NCBI RefSeq assembly: GCF_018835585.1
Contig: NZ_JAHGVE010000026.1
Span: 1-63,867 of the forward strand
Length of the DNA stretch: 63,867 bases
Direction: 5' to 3'
Origin: Pelorhabdus rhamnosifermentans
GTDB lineage: Bacteria; Bacillota; Negativicutes; UMGS1260
In this document: piece by piece, positions 25,737 to 34,865 of the stretch
Layout: each line of letters begins with the position of its first letter
Numbering within the stretch: the first letter of the stretch is position 1
Made by a program: the position numbers and the translations under genes
Notes under the pieces: model-generated
The model's database searches: none
Told to the model about the DNA's origin: nothing
Seen by the model: only the letters and a program-made list of their open reading frames with translations

Positions 25737-26039
25737 GTGACTAGGTTGGGAATTTGCGGGCATCAATATGATGAAGAGCAAACGGTGTCAACCCTTTGTC
25801 CCGTCTGTGAAGAAAAACTTTTTGGGACATTGCCTGTATTGCTTGGTAGTAGAACGGAAGTTTCTTTAGCAATGAATATTCGATCTGAATTATTGCGTGA
25901 GGTAGCCTTGATGATGGTAGAAAATGAGGATTTGCACCGTAATATGCGTATATCACAATTGATTGATAAACGAAAAGCCAAGTGGTGGGTGGAACATCGC
26001 AAGTATAGTGTGCAAGAGATTATGGTGGCTTTGCTGTAA
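25737..26039 (+). CDS. Hypothetical protein with a zinc-knuckle-like motif
   Basis: A 100-residue protein I do not recognise. It begins VTRLGICGHQYDEEQ and has C-G-H followed by CPVCEEKLFG, a likely metal site. The rest is helical and charged (SELLREVALMMVENEDLHRNMRISQLIDKRKAKWWVEHRKYSV, given here only as its overall character). GTG 25737 lies 10 bases after AAAGGGGA; the frame is open back to TTG 25656, which has no good ribosome site and would add 27 residues. The neighbours give no functional hint. Confidence 0.6.
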   Translation: MTRLGICGHQYDEEQTVSTLCPVCEEKLFGTLPVLLGSRTEVSLAMNIRSELLREVALMMVENEDLHRNMRISQLIDKRKAKWWVEHRKYSVQEIMVALL

Positions 26040-26053
26040 AAAGACAATTCTTT

Positions 26054-26082
26054 TTGACAAACGTTCAAATTAAAAGTAAAAT
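26054..26082 (+). promoter_or_regulatory. Promoter of the DUF3842 gene
   Basis: TTGACA (26054-26059), 17-bp spacer, TAAAAT (26077-26082). About 90 leader bases follow; they include a weak TGCTG/CAGCG hairpin before a seven-T tract (26129-26136), a possible attenuator. Confidence 0.75.
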
Positions 26083-26175
26083 TAATGCGAGTATTGCTGA
26101 TTGCATTCCACAGGCTAACAGCGTGCTTTTTTTATAATAAATAGCATTGGAAAAGTTTTACAGGGGAGGTCAAGG

Positions 26176-26586
26176 ATGGTTATTGCAGTGATCGATGGGA
26201 TGGGCGGTGGATTGGGCGTTCAACTCGTTACGCAACTGAAGAGTCAGTTAGGGGCTAAAGGTGAGATTATTGCTTTAGGAACTAATTCTTTAGCAACAAA
26301 CAGTATGGTTAAGGCCGGAGCGCAGCGAGGGGCAACAGGAGAAAATGCCATTGCTATTTCTGTCAAGCAGAGTGATATTGTTGTGGGACCTATTGGGATT
26401 GTTATTCCGAATGCGCTTATGGGAGAGATTACGCCGCGCATTGCTGAGGCTGTTGCCACAGTAAGAGCACGTAAGATTTTAATTCCTGTCAAACAAAATC
26501 ATTTTGAAATTGCTGGGCTTGAAAGTCGTCCGCTGGCTTTTTGGATTAAAGAGGCTGTTAATTGTATTACAGCTTTGTGCGTGTAG
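26176..26586 (+). CDS. DUF3842 family protein
   Basis: A 136-residue protein matching DUF3842: the glycine-rich start VIAVIDGMGGGLGVQLVTQL resembles a nucleotide-binding loop, followed by ALGTNSLATNSMVKAGAQRGATGENAI. It is common in anaerobic Firmicutes; the function is unknown. The ATG follows GGGGAGGTCAAGG. The next gene (a thioesterase) begins 13 bases after its stop, so the two form an operon. Confidence 0.82.
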   Translation: MVIAVIDGMGGGLGVQLVTQLKSQLGAKGEIIALGTNSLATNSMVKAGAQRGATGENAIAISVKQSDIVVGPIGIVIPNALMGEITPRIAEAVATVRARKILIPVKQNHFEIAGLESRPLAFWIKEAVNCITALCV

Positions 26587-26599
26587 AAGGAGTGTTATT

Positions 26600-26998
26600 A
26601 TGATTACTGTAAAAGATAAGGTTCGTTTTGTTGAAACAGATTTGATGGGAGTTGTCCATCACTCCAAGTATTTTAATTGGTTTGAAATGGGACGTGTTGA
26701 ATATTTGCGCAGTATTGGCATCTCATTGAATGAGCTGCTTGCACAGAATATTGTTTTTCCTATTACAGATGTTTCCTGTAAATATCGGTCTTCCGCCCGT
26801 TTTGATGATATTGTCCTGATCCAGACAACATTGAAAGAGGTTTCAAAGGTAAAGATGGTCTTCACTTATGAGGTAATGAAAGAAGCCGACACTACTTTGC
26901 TTGCTACAGGCGAGACACAAAATGTTTTTACGGATGGGAAGGGCAAGATTATTCGTTTGCCTGATTGTTATTATGAACCGCTTAGGGAGAGTGTGTAG
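26600..26998 (+). CDS. Acyl-CoA thioesterase, hotdog fold (YbgC/4HBT family)
   Basis: The 132-residue hotdog-fold protein hydrolyses acyl-CoA or acyl-ACP thioesters. The signature VRFVETDLMGVVHHSKYFNWFEMGR carries the catalytic aspartate-equivalent and the HxxY region of the 4HBT/YbgC clan. ATG 26600 follows AAGGAGTG; the longer open frame overlaps DUF3842 and is not used. The Tol-Pal genes usual near ybgC in Proteobacteria are absent. The substrate chain length is unknown. Confidence 0.87.
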   Translation: MITVKDKVRFVETDLMGVVHHSKYFNWFEMGRVEYLRSIGISLNELLAQNIVFPITDVSCKYRSSARFDDIVLIQTTLKEVSKVKMVFTYEVMKEADTTLLATGETQNVFTDGKGKIIRLPDCYYEPLRESV

Positions 26999-27270
26999 CT
27001 GTTATTTCTATTGAAAAGTAGGTTTTGAAGAGGCTGGTTATGCAATCAGTAGTATAGAAGTTAAAGAAGCTAGACAGAATATTTTTGATAAGCCTAGGGG
27101 GTATTTAAGATATTAAGTATGTGGCAGTGTATTTGATTTAGGAATTGGCGGATTTTCCTTTTGACAAAAGAATGAATGTACTGTTAATTAAAGTCTTACG
27201 ATTCCTGCATCAAAGGATGGAAGCTTTTTATAAATGGAACATGTTATTATGAAGAGATGGAGGCATTTAC
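26999..27270. other. Intergenic stretch without a recognised gene
   Basis: One short open stretch reading FEEAGYAISSIEVKEARQNI (from about 27024) ends at a stop near 27117. It has no start codon or ribosome site and may be a coding remnant. No hairpin or promoter stands out. Confidence 0.35.
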
Positions 27271-27816
27271 GTGAATGGATTAATGATAGTACTCTTGCTG
27301 GCAATTATTGTTATTGCAGCGGTTTGGCTTTTTATTGCCCAACAAGGGGATGCTGAGTTTGAGTTTTTAGTTAATCAAAGGACGCCCTGGGAAGTGGAAG
27401 AGCTTCATGACAATAGCGTGACATTTTCTGCAAAGGTTCCTTTTATTAACCGCGGTAGTCAAGATGGTACGATTATGGATGCTTATACACGGCATTTGCT
27501 GCCTTTTGAGCAGTATGATGCTGTGGAGGTATATTCGCGTTTAACGAATGAAGAGTTGTTTCGTACAGATGGTTATTGGGAAGCGGTTATTGTTCCTAAA
27601 CATACGGGTGGTACGGCTGTTGCAACAGTTCGACTGACTGCAAAAAAAGGCTCTATTGAAAAAGCACTAGCTGATATGGTGGATATGACAGTGGATGTTG
27701 TTTATCAGATTGTAGCACGCAGCCCTTGGTATATTTCGAAAAATAGGTTACTGTTTAGTGCAGATGAAGCACGCTTGGCTTTTCAAAATAAGCAGGATCA
27801 CCAGCGGAGTGAGTAA
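27271..27816 (+). CDS. Membrane-anchored protein of unknown function
   Basis: The 181-residue protein has a single N-terminal hydrophobic helix (LMIVLLLAIIVIAAVWLFIA) and a beta-rich body of about 150 residues. That topology suggests an inner-membrane anchor with the bulk facing either the periplasm or the cytosol. I do not recognise a domain. GTG 27271 follows GATGGAGGC. It ends 13 bases before the CofE-like gene, so the two are probably cotranscribed. Confidence 0.65.
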   Translation: MNGLMIVLLLAIIVIAAVWLFIAQQGDAEFEFLVNQRTPWEVEELHDNSVTFSAKVPFINRGSQDGTIMDAYTRHLLPFEQYDAVEVYSRLTNEELFRTDGYWEAVIVPKHTGGTAVATVRLTAKKGSIEKALADMVDMTVDVVYQIVARSPWYISKNRLLFSADEARLAFQNKQDHQRSE

Positions 27817-27829
27817 AGGAGGCTTGACA

Positions 27830-28492
27830 ATGTCGGAATTAGAACTTGTACCAGTGCGTACACGTATTTTAACAGATAAAGATAATATTGTAGATATTCT
27901 AGCGCAGTATGTGAAAGATAAAATTGGTCCGAATGATGTGATTACAGTAGCTGAAAGTGTCGTAGCCATTACTCAGGGGCGTTTAACTCGTCCTGAAGAT
28001 CTTGATCCTTGTTTTCTTGCCAAGGTGCTCTGTCGGTTTATTCCGCAAGAGGGAAGCATGTCAAGTGTTGCCGGTATGCAGGCTGTTATGGATATGGAAG
28101 GAAAATATCGCGTGCTCTTTGCTATGATTGCGGGTATCTTCGGAAAACTTTTGGGTAAGAGCGGCGTTTTCTATAACATGGCCGGACGCCAGGCGGCACT
28201 GATTGATGATGTTACTGGGACGATGCCGCCTTTTGATAAGTGTCTTGTCTATGGACCGGCTAATGCATCAGAGGTAGCTCAGAGCATTAAGGAACGGCTG
28301 GGCTGTTACGGTGCGGCTGTGGCTGATGTGAATGATTTAAAAAGGTCGCTTATTGTGGGAACAAGCGATGGACTGGCTGCGCCGGAACTTGCTAAAATAT
28401 TAATTAACAATCCTTTCGGTAATGCGAGTCAGCAGACACCCATTGTCATTATAAAAAATTATGCTGCAGCTGCAGCGCATGCACAGGCGTAA
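27830..28492 (+). CDS. CofE-like protein (coenzyme F420-0:L-glutamate ligase domain)
   Basis: The 220-residue protein resembles the F420:gamma-glutamyl ligase fold: VPVRTRILTDKDNIVDIL near the start, VITVAESVVAITQGR, and the later GTSDGLAAPELAKILI. Stand-alone homologues are widespread in Firmicutes that make no F420. No other F420 gene is in the window, so glutamylation of F420 is unlikely and the true substrate is unknown. ATG 27830 follows AAAGGAGGCTTGACA. A strong terminator closes the two-gene unit. Confidence 0.78.
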   Translation: MSELELVPVRTRILTDKDNIVDILAQYVKDKIGPNDVITVAESVVAITQGRLTRPEDLDPCFLAKVLCRFIPQEGSMSSVAGMQAVMDMEGKYRVLFAMIAGIFGKLLGKSGVFYNMAGRQAALIDDVTGTMPPFDKCLVYGPANASEVAQSIKERLGCYGAAVADVNDLKRSLIVGTSDGLAAPELAKILINNPFGNASQQTPIVIIKNYAAAAAHAQA

Positions 28493-28503
28493 GAGGCTGA
28501 TAA

Positions 28504-28539
28504 AACAGAGGATAGATTCAACCTATCCTCTGTTTTGTA
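28504..28539 (+). terminator. Intrinsic terminator after the CofE-like gene
   Basis: AACAGAGGATAG (28504-28515) pairs perfectly with CTATCCTCTGTT (28523-28534), then TTTT. Confidence 0.88.
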
Positions 28540-28595
28540 CGTTGTAGGCTTATTTATGTTATTTAAGCTGATAAATAATGAAAGAGGGAATCAAA

Positions 28596-30263
28596 GTGTG
28601 GTTAGGAATTGATGTTGGCGGAACATTTACAGATGCCGTACTTGTAGAAGACGGCAAGGTTATTAGTCAAAGCAAGGCACCGACTACTCACGATGATTTG
28701 CTTATTGGTATTTTAGCTGCTATTGATCTTGCTGTTCCAAGTGGCTCGCCATTAGTTATTGAGAGAGTAGCTCTTTCGACAACTGTTGTGACGAATGCCA
28801 TTATTCAAGGAGCAATTAGTGAAGTTAAGATTGTCCTTATGCCTGGTCCGGGGCTCAATACGGAGGGGCTCTTTCCTGTAAAGCCTGCTCTTGTTTCGGG
28901 TTATATCGATCATCGTGGTCGTGTTGTTAAAAGACCCAATGAACAAGAAGTTTTAGCCCAGGCCACTTTGCCTGGCAAGATTTTTGCTGTGGCTGGAAAA
29001 TTTGCTGTGCGTAATCCTGTCAATGAGCAGCAAGTGAGTGAATGGCTGGGTAAATGTAAGCCGCGTTTGGTCATCGCTGCGTCAAAGGTGAGTGGCTCGC
29101 TGAATTTTATTCGGAGAACGAATTCAGCTTATTATAATGCGGCCTGCTATTTTGTTTTTGAGAAATTTGCTCAAGCTATGGAAGAAGCGCTTGCTAAGCG
29201 TGCGATTACGGCACCTGTCCATATTTTAAAAGCTGATGGAGGAACACTGCCTTTAGCACTGGCTAAGGACTATCCTATAGAGTCCTTCTTTACTGGACCT
29301 GCGGCAAGTGTGCTTGGCGTCATGGCTCTTCAACCATCGATGGCTGACACTATTTCGCTGGATATTGGGGGGACAACAACAGATATTGCTCTGTGGCGTA
29401 AGGGGAAACCTTTGTTCGCTGAACGGGGAGCAACCATTGCTGGTTATAATACGGCAGTCAGGGCCTTCCGACTGCATTCGGTGGGGATTGGTGGTGACAG
29501 CTATGTCCGACGTGAATCAGACAAAATTGTCGTTGGCCCCATGCGGTTGGGACCCGCTATGGCTGTGGGCGGAAAGGAGCCGACTCTTTCTGATGCCATG
29601 ATTGCTCGGGGAGATCGCGTCTTTGGCAATAAGGAGGCGGCTATTGCCGCTATGGCGAGTCTTGCTTTGCCGGGGCAGAGTGTTCAAGATGTCGCCAATC
29701 AGGTGATTGCGGAAGCTGCCTATATTGTTCGTCAAGCTATTGAGGATACGATTACGGAAGAAATTGCACAGCCTGTGTATACCGTGAATGATATGATTCA
29801 TCCTGATCCCTTTATGCCGCATGAATTGATTGGTGTGGGGGGGGCAGCGGCAGGCTTTGTGCCTGTTATTGCTAAACAGTTGGGAGTTTCTTACATCGTG
29901 CCACCTAGAGCTGAAATTGCGAATGCCATTGGCGCAGCTGTGGCTCGTCCTACAATGAGTTTGACCATGCGGGCTGATACGGCAGAAGGATTTTATTCTA
30001 TACCTGAATTGCTGTTAAAGCAACCTATTCACAGCCCTCAGTTTACCTTAGATGATGCAAGAAAAATTCTGGCGGATCATTTGCTGGAGCGGGCAAGAGA
30101 AGCAGGGATTCGTTCGACAGATCTGGAAGAAGTCTATACGGAAGAATTTAATATGATTCGCGGGTTTAGTACGATTGGTAAAATGATTTCCTGTAGTTTG
30201 CAAATTAAACCGGGTGTGCTCATGTATTTTAACGAAGGGCAAGGAGGAGTCAGACATGAATAA
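28596..30263 (+). CDS. Hydantoinase/oxoprolinase-family protein
   Basis: The 555-residue member of the hydantoinase A/oxoprolinase group (actin-like ATPase fold) is identified by the first phosphate motif IDVGGTFTDAVLV and the second phosphate motif SLDIGGTTTDIALW. GVGGAAAGFVPVIAKQLG marks the adenosine region. The partner subunit HyuB is absent, so classical hydantoin or oxoproline hydrolysis is not supported. GTG 28596 is chosen for the AGAGGGAA just upstream; ATG 28578 would add six residues. It overlaps the next (HDAC-like) gene by 8 bases, indicating coupled function or translation. The substrate is unknown. Confidence 0.83.
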   Translation: MWLGIDVGGTFTDAVLVEDGKVISQSKAPTTHDDLLIGILAAIDLAVPSGSPLVIERVALSTTVVTNAIIQGAISEVKIVLMPGPGLNTEGLFPVKPALVSGYIDHRGRVVKRPNEQEVLAQATLPGKIFAVAGKFAVRNPVNEQQVSEWLGKCKPRLVIAASKVSGSLNFIRRTNSAYYNAACYFVFEKFAQAMEEALAKRAITAPVHILKADGGTLPLALAKDYPIESFFTGPAASVLGVMALQPSMADTISLDIGGTTTDIALWRKGKPLFAERGATIAGYNTAVRAFRLHSVGIGGDSYVRRESDKIVVGPMRLGPAMAVGGKEPTLSDAMIARGDRVFGNKEAAIAAMASLALPGQSVQDVANQVIAEAAYIVRQAIEDTITEEIAQPVYTVNDMIHPDPFMPHELIGVGGAAAGFVPVIAKQLGVSYIVPPRAEIANAIGAAVARPTMSLTMRADTAEGFYSIPELLLKQPIHSPQFTLDDARKILADHLLERAREAGIRSTDLEEVYTEEFNMIRGFSTIGKMISCSLQIKPGVLMYFNEGQGGVRHE

Positions 30264-31566
30264 GCTCGGACTCGTGTTCTTCCCAGCCTTTGACTGGGCT
30301 ATTACACCGACTCATCCTGAACGGGAAGAGCGGCTGCTTTATACACGTGATCAAATTGTTGAAGAGGGGCTGCTTGATCTGCCTCAAATTCATGAATATA
30401 AGCCGCAGCTTGCTACACTGCGTGATTTGGAACGCGTTCATATTGGCGTTCCTAATCTTAGAAGTCATATTAAAGATGCTCATTTTGTATCGGCAGGTGG
30501 AGCCATTACGGCTGCGCGTGCTGTGAAAAATGGTGAAGTGAAACGTGCCTTTGCACTTGTACGTCCGCCAGGACACCATGCAATGCGGATGGTTCATGGT
30601 ACGCGTGGTTTTTGCACTGTCAATATTGAAGCCATTATGATTGCTCATATGCGTAAACATTTTGGTATAAAAAAAGTAGCTATTGTTGATACAGATGTTC
30701 ATCATGGTGATGGTACGCAGGATATTTTCTATCATGATCCTGATACGTTGTTTATTTCATTTCATCAAGATGGCCGGACGCTTTATCCCGGCACTGGTTT
30801 TACTAATGAATTAGGTGGTCCCAAGGCTTTTGGTACGACATTGAATTTGCCGCTGCCGCCAGGGACGGATGATGAGGGACTGCATTATATGCTGGATCAT
30901 TTCGTTTTGCCGATTTTGGAGGATTTTCAGCCAGACATGATTATTAACTCGGCCGGACAAGATAACCATTATAGCGATCCCTTGGCAAATATGGCCATTA
31001 CAGCTCAAGGTTATGCCCGGCTGGCAGATAAACTAAAAGCTGATGTGGCTGTTCTTGAAGGCGGCTATTCCATTGAGGCCGCTTTGCCTTATGTTAATGT
31101 AGGTATTATACTTGCGATGGCAGGGCTTGATTATAGCCAGGTCATTGAACCGGATATTTTATCCAAACAAGGAAAGTCCAATCTAGGCTATATGGAGAAA
31201 TTAGTTCAGCAGCAGTGGACAGTGTGGAAGAATCGCGAGCAACTGGCGAAAGAACAAATCGCCAAATGGGGCGATTATTTCGTGAGACAGAAAAATATTT
31301 ACTATGATGACAGTGGAATTCAAGAAAAGCAGACCGAAAAAGTGCGGCTGTGTCCTCAGTGCCGTGGTTTTATGACGATTGCCACACAAGCAGAAACGGC
31401 TTATTATGATAGTCAGTCGGCTTTTGCAGCGATTATTGAGCAGGATGCTTGTCCGGCCTGTCGATGTGCCGCCAAGGATGCTGTAAGTAAAGAAATCAAA
31501 TTGGGACGCTATGATCATTATTTTATTCAAGATAAAGAACAAGATACACTGGAAACCATTAAGTAG
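30256..31566 (+). CDS. Histone-deacetylase-family hydrolase with a C-terminal zinc-ribbon extension
   Basis: The 436-residue protein has a zinc-dependent deacetylase domain over residues 1-330. It carries ALVRPPGHHAMR, the tandem active-site histidines; VDTDVHHGDGTQDIF, with the metal aspartate and histidine; and NSAGQDNHYSDP. Bacterial members act on acetylpolyamines, acetoin-related or acetyl-lysine substrates. The unusual part is about 100 C-terminal residues with CPQC and CPAC pairs about 40 residues apart, likely one split zinc ribbon. ATG 30256 follows AAGGAGGAG and overlaps the hydantoinase-like gene. The rph gene follows after 33 bases. Confidence 0.87.
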   Translation: MNKLGLVFFPAFDWAITPTHPEREERLLYTRDQIVEEGLLDLPQIHEYKPQLATLRDLERVHIGVPNLRSHIKDAHFVSAGGAITAARAVKNGEVKRAFALVRPPGHHAMRMVHGTRGFCTVNIEAIMIAHMRKHFGIKKVAIVDTDVHHGDGTQDIFYHDPDTLFISFHQDGRTLYPGTGFTNELGGPKAFGTTLNLPLPPGTDDEGLHYMLDHFVLPILEDFQPDMIINSAGQDNHYSDPLANMAITAQGYARLADKLKADVAVLEGGYSIEAALPYVNVGIILAMAGLDYSQVIEPDILSKQGKSNLGYMEKLVQQQWTVWKNREQLAKEQIAKWGDYFVRQKNIYYDDSGIQEKQTEKVRLCPQCRGFMTIATQAETAYYDSQSAFAAIIEQDACPACRCAAKDAVSKEIKLGRYDHYFIQDKEQDTLETIK

Positions 31567-31599
31567 CAGCGGAGTGCGCTACATACTAGGAGGAATGTT

Positions 31600-32337
31600 A
31601 TGATCAGAATAGATGAACGCAGGGAAGATGAATTGCGCAAGATAAAAATTACACGCAATTATTTAAAATATGCTGAAGGTTCGGTGTTAATTGAGTGCGG
31701 TGAAACGAAAGTTATTTGTGCGGCTACCATTGAAGACAAGGTGCCCCATTTTATGAAAGGAACTGGGAAGGGCTGGATTACAGCAGAATATTCTTTGCTC
31801 CCCCGGTCAACGCAGGTTCGTAATTCAAGAGAGGCGACTAGAGGAAAACAGACAGGAAGAACACAGGAGATTCAGCGACTCATTGGTCGGGCACTGCGCA
31901 GTGTCGTTGATTTGAATCTGCTTGGTGAAAAAACCGTTTGGCTTGACTGTGATGTCTTGCAGGCTGATGGTGGTACGCGGACCGCGTCCATTACAGGAGC
32001 TTTCATTGCTTTAGTTGATGCTGTGGCTTCTTTGAATTTAGCAGCAGACAAACCTTTTCCTATTCGGGATTTTTTAGCCGCCATCAGTGTGGGTGTACTT
32101 GATGAAACGTCTGTTTTAGACTTATGTTATGCTGAAGATTCGCGTGCTGTCGTAGACATGAATGTGGTTATGACAGGCAAGGGACAGTATGTAGAAGTGC
32201 AAGGTACAGGAGAAGAACATCCCTTTACGAAGCAGCAACTTCAGCAGTTATTAACGCTTGGTGAACATGGAGTAGCACAGTTGATTGAAATACAAAAAAA
32301 GCTTCTCGGGGAAAATGCGGCGAAAGTAGGGAGTTAG
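31600..32337 (+). CDS. rph: Ribonuclease PH
   Basis: Phosphorolytic 3'-5' exoribonuclease trimming tRNA 3' ends. The 245-residue length is standard. Motifs are [62 protein letters not shown] and [18 protein letters not shown], covering the phosphate- and RNA-binding residues. The ATG follows AGGAGGAATGTT. It is directly followed by the XTP pyrophosphatase and a phosphodiesterase gene, the conserved rph-rdgB-yfcE order of many Firmicutes. Confidence 0.96.
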   Translation: MIRIDERREDELRKIKITRNYLKYAEGSVLIECGETKVICAATIEDKVPHFMKGTGKGWITAEYSLLPRSTQVRNSREATRGKQTGRTQEIQRLIGRALRSVVDLNLLGEKTVWLDCDVLQADGGTRTASITGAFIALVDAVASLNLAADKPFPIRDFLAAISVGVLDETSVLDLCYAEDSRAVVDMNVVMTGKGQYVEVQGTGEEHPFTKQQLQQLLTLGEHGVAQLIEIQKKLLGENAAKVGS

Positions 32338-32338
32338 A

Positions 32339-32953
32339 TTGGAAAAAATACAAGAAATTATTGTAGCAACACAAAATGCAGGTAAAGTGAAAGAAATTTC
32401 CCAGGCAATGAGGCATTTGCCAATTAAAGTTTTGTCCTTGGCCGATTGCGGAACTTTTCCTGAACCAATAGAAAATGGCGGTACTTTTGAGGAAAATGCC
32501 CTGCTTAAAGCCCGCTATTATGCCGCGTTAACAGGCAAGCCTTGTTTAGCTGACGATTCGGGCTTAGAAGTAGATAGTCTCGGTAAAGCGCCTGGTGTTT
32601 ATTCTGCTCGTTATGCTGGTGAGCATGCGACAGATAAAGAGAATAATCATAAATTATTGCAAGCCCTTGCAGCCATGCCGGAAGCCAAGCGGACGGGACG
32701 ATTTCGCTGCGTTCTTGCCTTAGTTGAATCAGGCGATCTTCATGGGTTCGTGTTGACGACGGAGGGTGTATGTGAAGGCGAGATTTTGCAGCAGCCAAGG
32801 GGAGAACATGGGTTTGGCTATGATCCGCTGTTTTTTATGCCTAAGCTGAATAAAACGTTGGCTGAAGTGACTGTTGAAGAAAAAAATCAGATCAGTCATC
32901 GTGGGCAGGCTCTTGGTAAACTTGTAGATAAACTTCAGGAGTATTTAAAATGA
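32339..32953 (+). CDS. rdgB: XTP/dITP diphosphatase (RdgB/HAM1 family)
   Basis: The 204-residue house-cleaning enzyme hydrolyses non-canonical purine triphosphates (ITP, XTP, dITP) to monophosphates. Signature motifs are IVATQNAGKVKEI at the N-terminus, ENGGTFEENALLKARYYA, CLADDSGLEVDSLGKAPGVYSARYAG, and HGFGYDPLFFMP near the C-terminus. TTG 32339 lies one base after the rph stop with GGGAG ahead, so translation is coupled. It overlaps the next gene by 4 bases (ATGA). Confidence 0.95.
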   Translation: MEKIQEIIVATQNAGKVKEISQAMRHLPIKVLSLADCGTFPEPIENGGTFEENALLKARYYAALTGKPCLADDSGLEVDSLGKAPGVYSARYAGEHATDKENNHKLLQALAAMPEAKRTGRFRCVLALVESGDLHGFVLTTEGVCEGEILQQPRGEHGFGYDPLFFMPKLNKTLAEVTVEEKNQISHRGQALGKLVDKLQEYLK

Positions 32954-33444
32954 GAATTGGTATTATGAGTGATAGTCATGGTGATGTTGCGGCCATTCGA
33001 CGAACATTGGCAGTTATTTCTCCTGTTGATTGTTGGCTTCATGCAGGTGATTATGCGCGTGATGCATTGTTTTTGGCTCAATTAGCGAAATTACCTGTTA
33101 CGGCTGTAGCTGGGAATACGGACGGCATGCCAACAGCCAAGTGGGATGAATTTATCGAAGTAAGAGGCAAGAAGATTTGGTTAACTCATGGTCATCGTTA
33201 TCAAGTAAAGAGTGGAATAAGGGAGCTTGCCTGGTGGGGCCATCAGTATGAGGTGCAGTTAGTTGTTTTTGGTCATACCCATGTGCCGCAAATTACGACA
33301 GATGGACAGCTGCTGTTAGTCAATCCAGGCAGTGTGGCTCTGCCTGGGATTGGGCGGAAACCGACGATTGCTTTAATCGATATTACGGCGACGGGACAGT
33401 TTAGGCCGCGTATTGTTGAAATTGATACAGCAAAAGTGACATAG
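32950..33444 (+). CDS. YfcE/MJ0936-family metallophosphoesterase
   Basis: The 164-residue calcineurin-like phosphodiesterase has dinuclear-metal motifs: MSDSHGD, LHAGDY, AGNTDG, LTHGH and FGHTHVPQ, ending with LVNPGSVALP. This is the complete ligand set of the MJ0936/YfcE group, which cleaves phosphodiesters in vitro. The physiological substrate is unknown. It is the last gene of the rph-rdgB unit and is followed by a strong terminator. Confidence 0.93.
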   Translation: MRIGIMSDSHGDVAAIRRTLAVISPVDCWLHAGDYARDALFLAQLAKLPVTAVAGNTDGMPTAKWDEFIEVRGKKIWLTHGHRYQVKSGIRELAWWGHQYEVQLVVFGHTHVPQITTDGQLLLVNPGSVALPGIGRKPTIALIDITATGQFRPRIVEIDTAKVT

Positions 33445-33449
33445 ACCAT

Positions 33450-33480
33450 AAAACAGAGGCCATTGGACCTCTGTTTTGTA
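33450..33480 (+). terminator. Intrinsic terminator of the rph-rdgB-phosphoesterase unit
   Basis: AAAACAGAGG (33450-33459) pairs with CCTCTGTTTT (33468-33477). Confidence 0.87.
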
Positions 33481-33527
33481 TTAAAATGGAATTTTTATTT
33501 TTACCAAAATAAGTAAGGATGTGTGTC

Positions 33528-34853
33528 ATGAATAAATTATCTTATTTACCTGAGGACTCTATTACTATTCATTACCCTGAAGCCGTCAAGTGGCGGCGTA
33601 AACTCCATCAAAATGCCCAAAGTGCCTGGCTGGAATTTTATGCTACGGCTTTTGTTGCTGAAAAACTTTCCGACTGGGGTTATGATCTTAAACTTGGCAG
33701 GGATATTATTGCGACTGATCATCAATTGCTTCCGCCTGATGAAGCGACATTGAAGCGGGAGTCCAAGCGGGCTATTGCAGCAGGTGCAATAGCAGACTAT
33801 GTGGCCAAGGCAGCTGGCGGTTTTACTGGAGTTGTGGCTACAATTTTGGGACCAAAGCCTGGTCCGACTATCGGTTTTCGGTTTGATATTGACTCGAATG
33901 ATGTGACTGAATCTACGAGTGACAACCATCGACCTTTTGTGGAAGGGTTCTTATCAAATGAGCAGGGATATGCTCATTTGTGCGGTCATGATGTCCATAC
34001 AGCCATGGGATTATTATTAGCAAAGTATTTTAGTGATAATCGCGATAAAATTCAAGGTAAAATTAAGTTTATCTTCCAGCCTAATGAAGAAAATATGTCA
34101 GGTGCTTTGGCTATGGCCGAAAAAGGAGTCGTTGATGACTTAGACTATCTTTTTGGAGGACATGTGGGACTCAATATTACTCAAACGGGTCATATTGCCG
34201 TCAATGTGCACAGCTTTTTGGCACTTTCCCGATTTGAAGTCACCTTTTCCGGACGTTCCGCGCATGCTGCTGTTCGGCCTGAAGATGGAAAAAATGCCTT
34301 ACTTGGTGCTTGTGCGGCTATTACGAATTTATATGCTATTGCTCGTCATAGCAGCGGGGCTTCACGGATTAATGTAGGTGTTGTTAAGGCTGGTGATTCC
34401 TGGAATGTTATTCCGGACAAAGCCTATTTTTGGTTGGAAACCCGGGGCGAAACGAATGAAATTAATGACTATATGGTGAAAAAAGCCAAAGAAGTGTTGG
34501 CTGGCGCGGCGAGTATGTATGATTTAGAATGTGACATCAAACCGGCTGCAACGGGATTAACAGGAAAAAATGATCCCGAACTCGTTGATTTGGCTACAAC
34601 GGTTGCGGAAAAGTTGCCATCTGTTCTTAAGGTATGGCCCGAAGTTTCGCTTAATGCTTCAGAAGATTGTACTGTCTTTATGGACCGTGTGCAGTCACAT
34701 GGTGGCAAAGCATTGTTTGCTGTTTATGGTACACCTACTTATGGAGGCCATCATCACTCACAATTTGATGTGGATGAACGCGTTATTCAAAATGGTGCGG
34801 AGTTTTTGTCTGCTTTGTATCATGAGATTATTCGGAGTCATGAAAGTTTATAA
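33528..34853 (+). CDS. M20-family amidohydrolase (aminobenzoyl-glutamate-hydrolase-like)
   Basis: The 441-residue metal-dependent amidohydrolase has an M20 catalytic domain interrupted by a dimerisation domain (about 200-310, starting LSRFEVTFSGRSAHAAVRPEDGKN). Metal-site motifs are FRFDIDSND, LCGHDVHTAMG, FQPNEEN and the late YGGHHHSQFDVDE. Within M20 the insert between the start and DIDSND resembles amidohydrolases related to AbgA rather than plain aminoacylases. The substrate is not certain. ATG 33528 follows AAGGAT better than ATG 33519. It converges on hsp20 across a shared terminator. Confidence 0.85.
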   Translation: MNKLSYLPEDSITIHYPEAVKWRRKLHQNAQSAWLEFYATAFVAEKLSDWGYDLKLGRDIIATDHQLLPPDEATLKRESKRAIAAGAIADYVAKAAGGFTGVVATILGPKPGPTIGFRFDIDSNDVTESTSDNHRPFVEGFLSNEQGYAHLCGHDVHTAMGLLLAKYFSDNRDKIQGKIKFIFQPNEENMSGALAMAEKGVVDDLDYLFGGHVGLNITQTGHIAVNVHSFLALSRFEVTFSGRSAHAAVRPEDGKNALLGACAAITNLYAIARHSSGASRINVGVVKAGDSWNVIPDKAYFWLETRGETNEINDYMVKKAKEVLAGAASMYDLECDIKPAATGLTGKNDPELVDLATTVAEKLPSVLKVWPEVSLNASEDCTVFMDRVQSHGGKALFAVYGTPTYGGHHHSQFDVDERVIQNGAEFLSALYHEIIRSHESL

Positions 34854-34865
34854 TAGCAAAATAAC

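Noticed and set aside
26999-27270. Small gene reading FEEAGYAISSIEVKEARQNI
   Set aside because: It has no start codon or Shine-Dalgarno and no recognisable family. It is kept only as a possible remnant.
27830-28492. True coenzyme F420 ligase
   Set aside because: Only the fold is supported. No other F420 biosynthesis or F420-dependent genes are in the window, and Firmicutes of this type generally lack F420.
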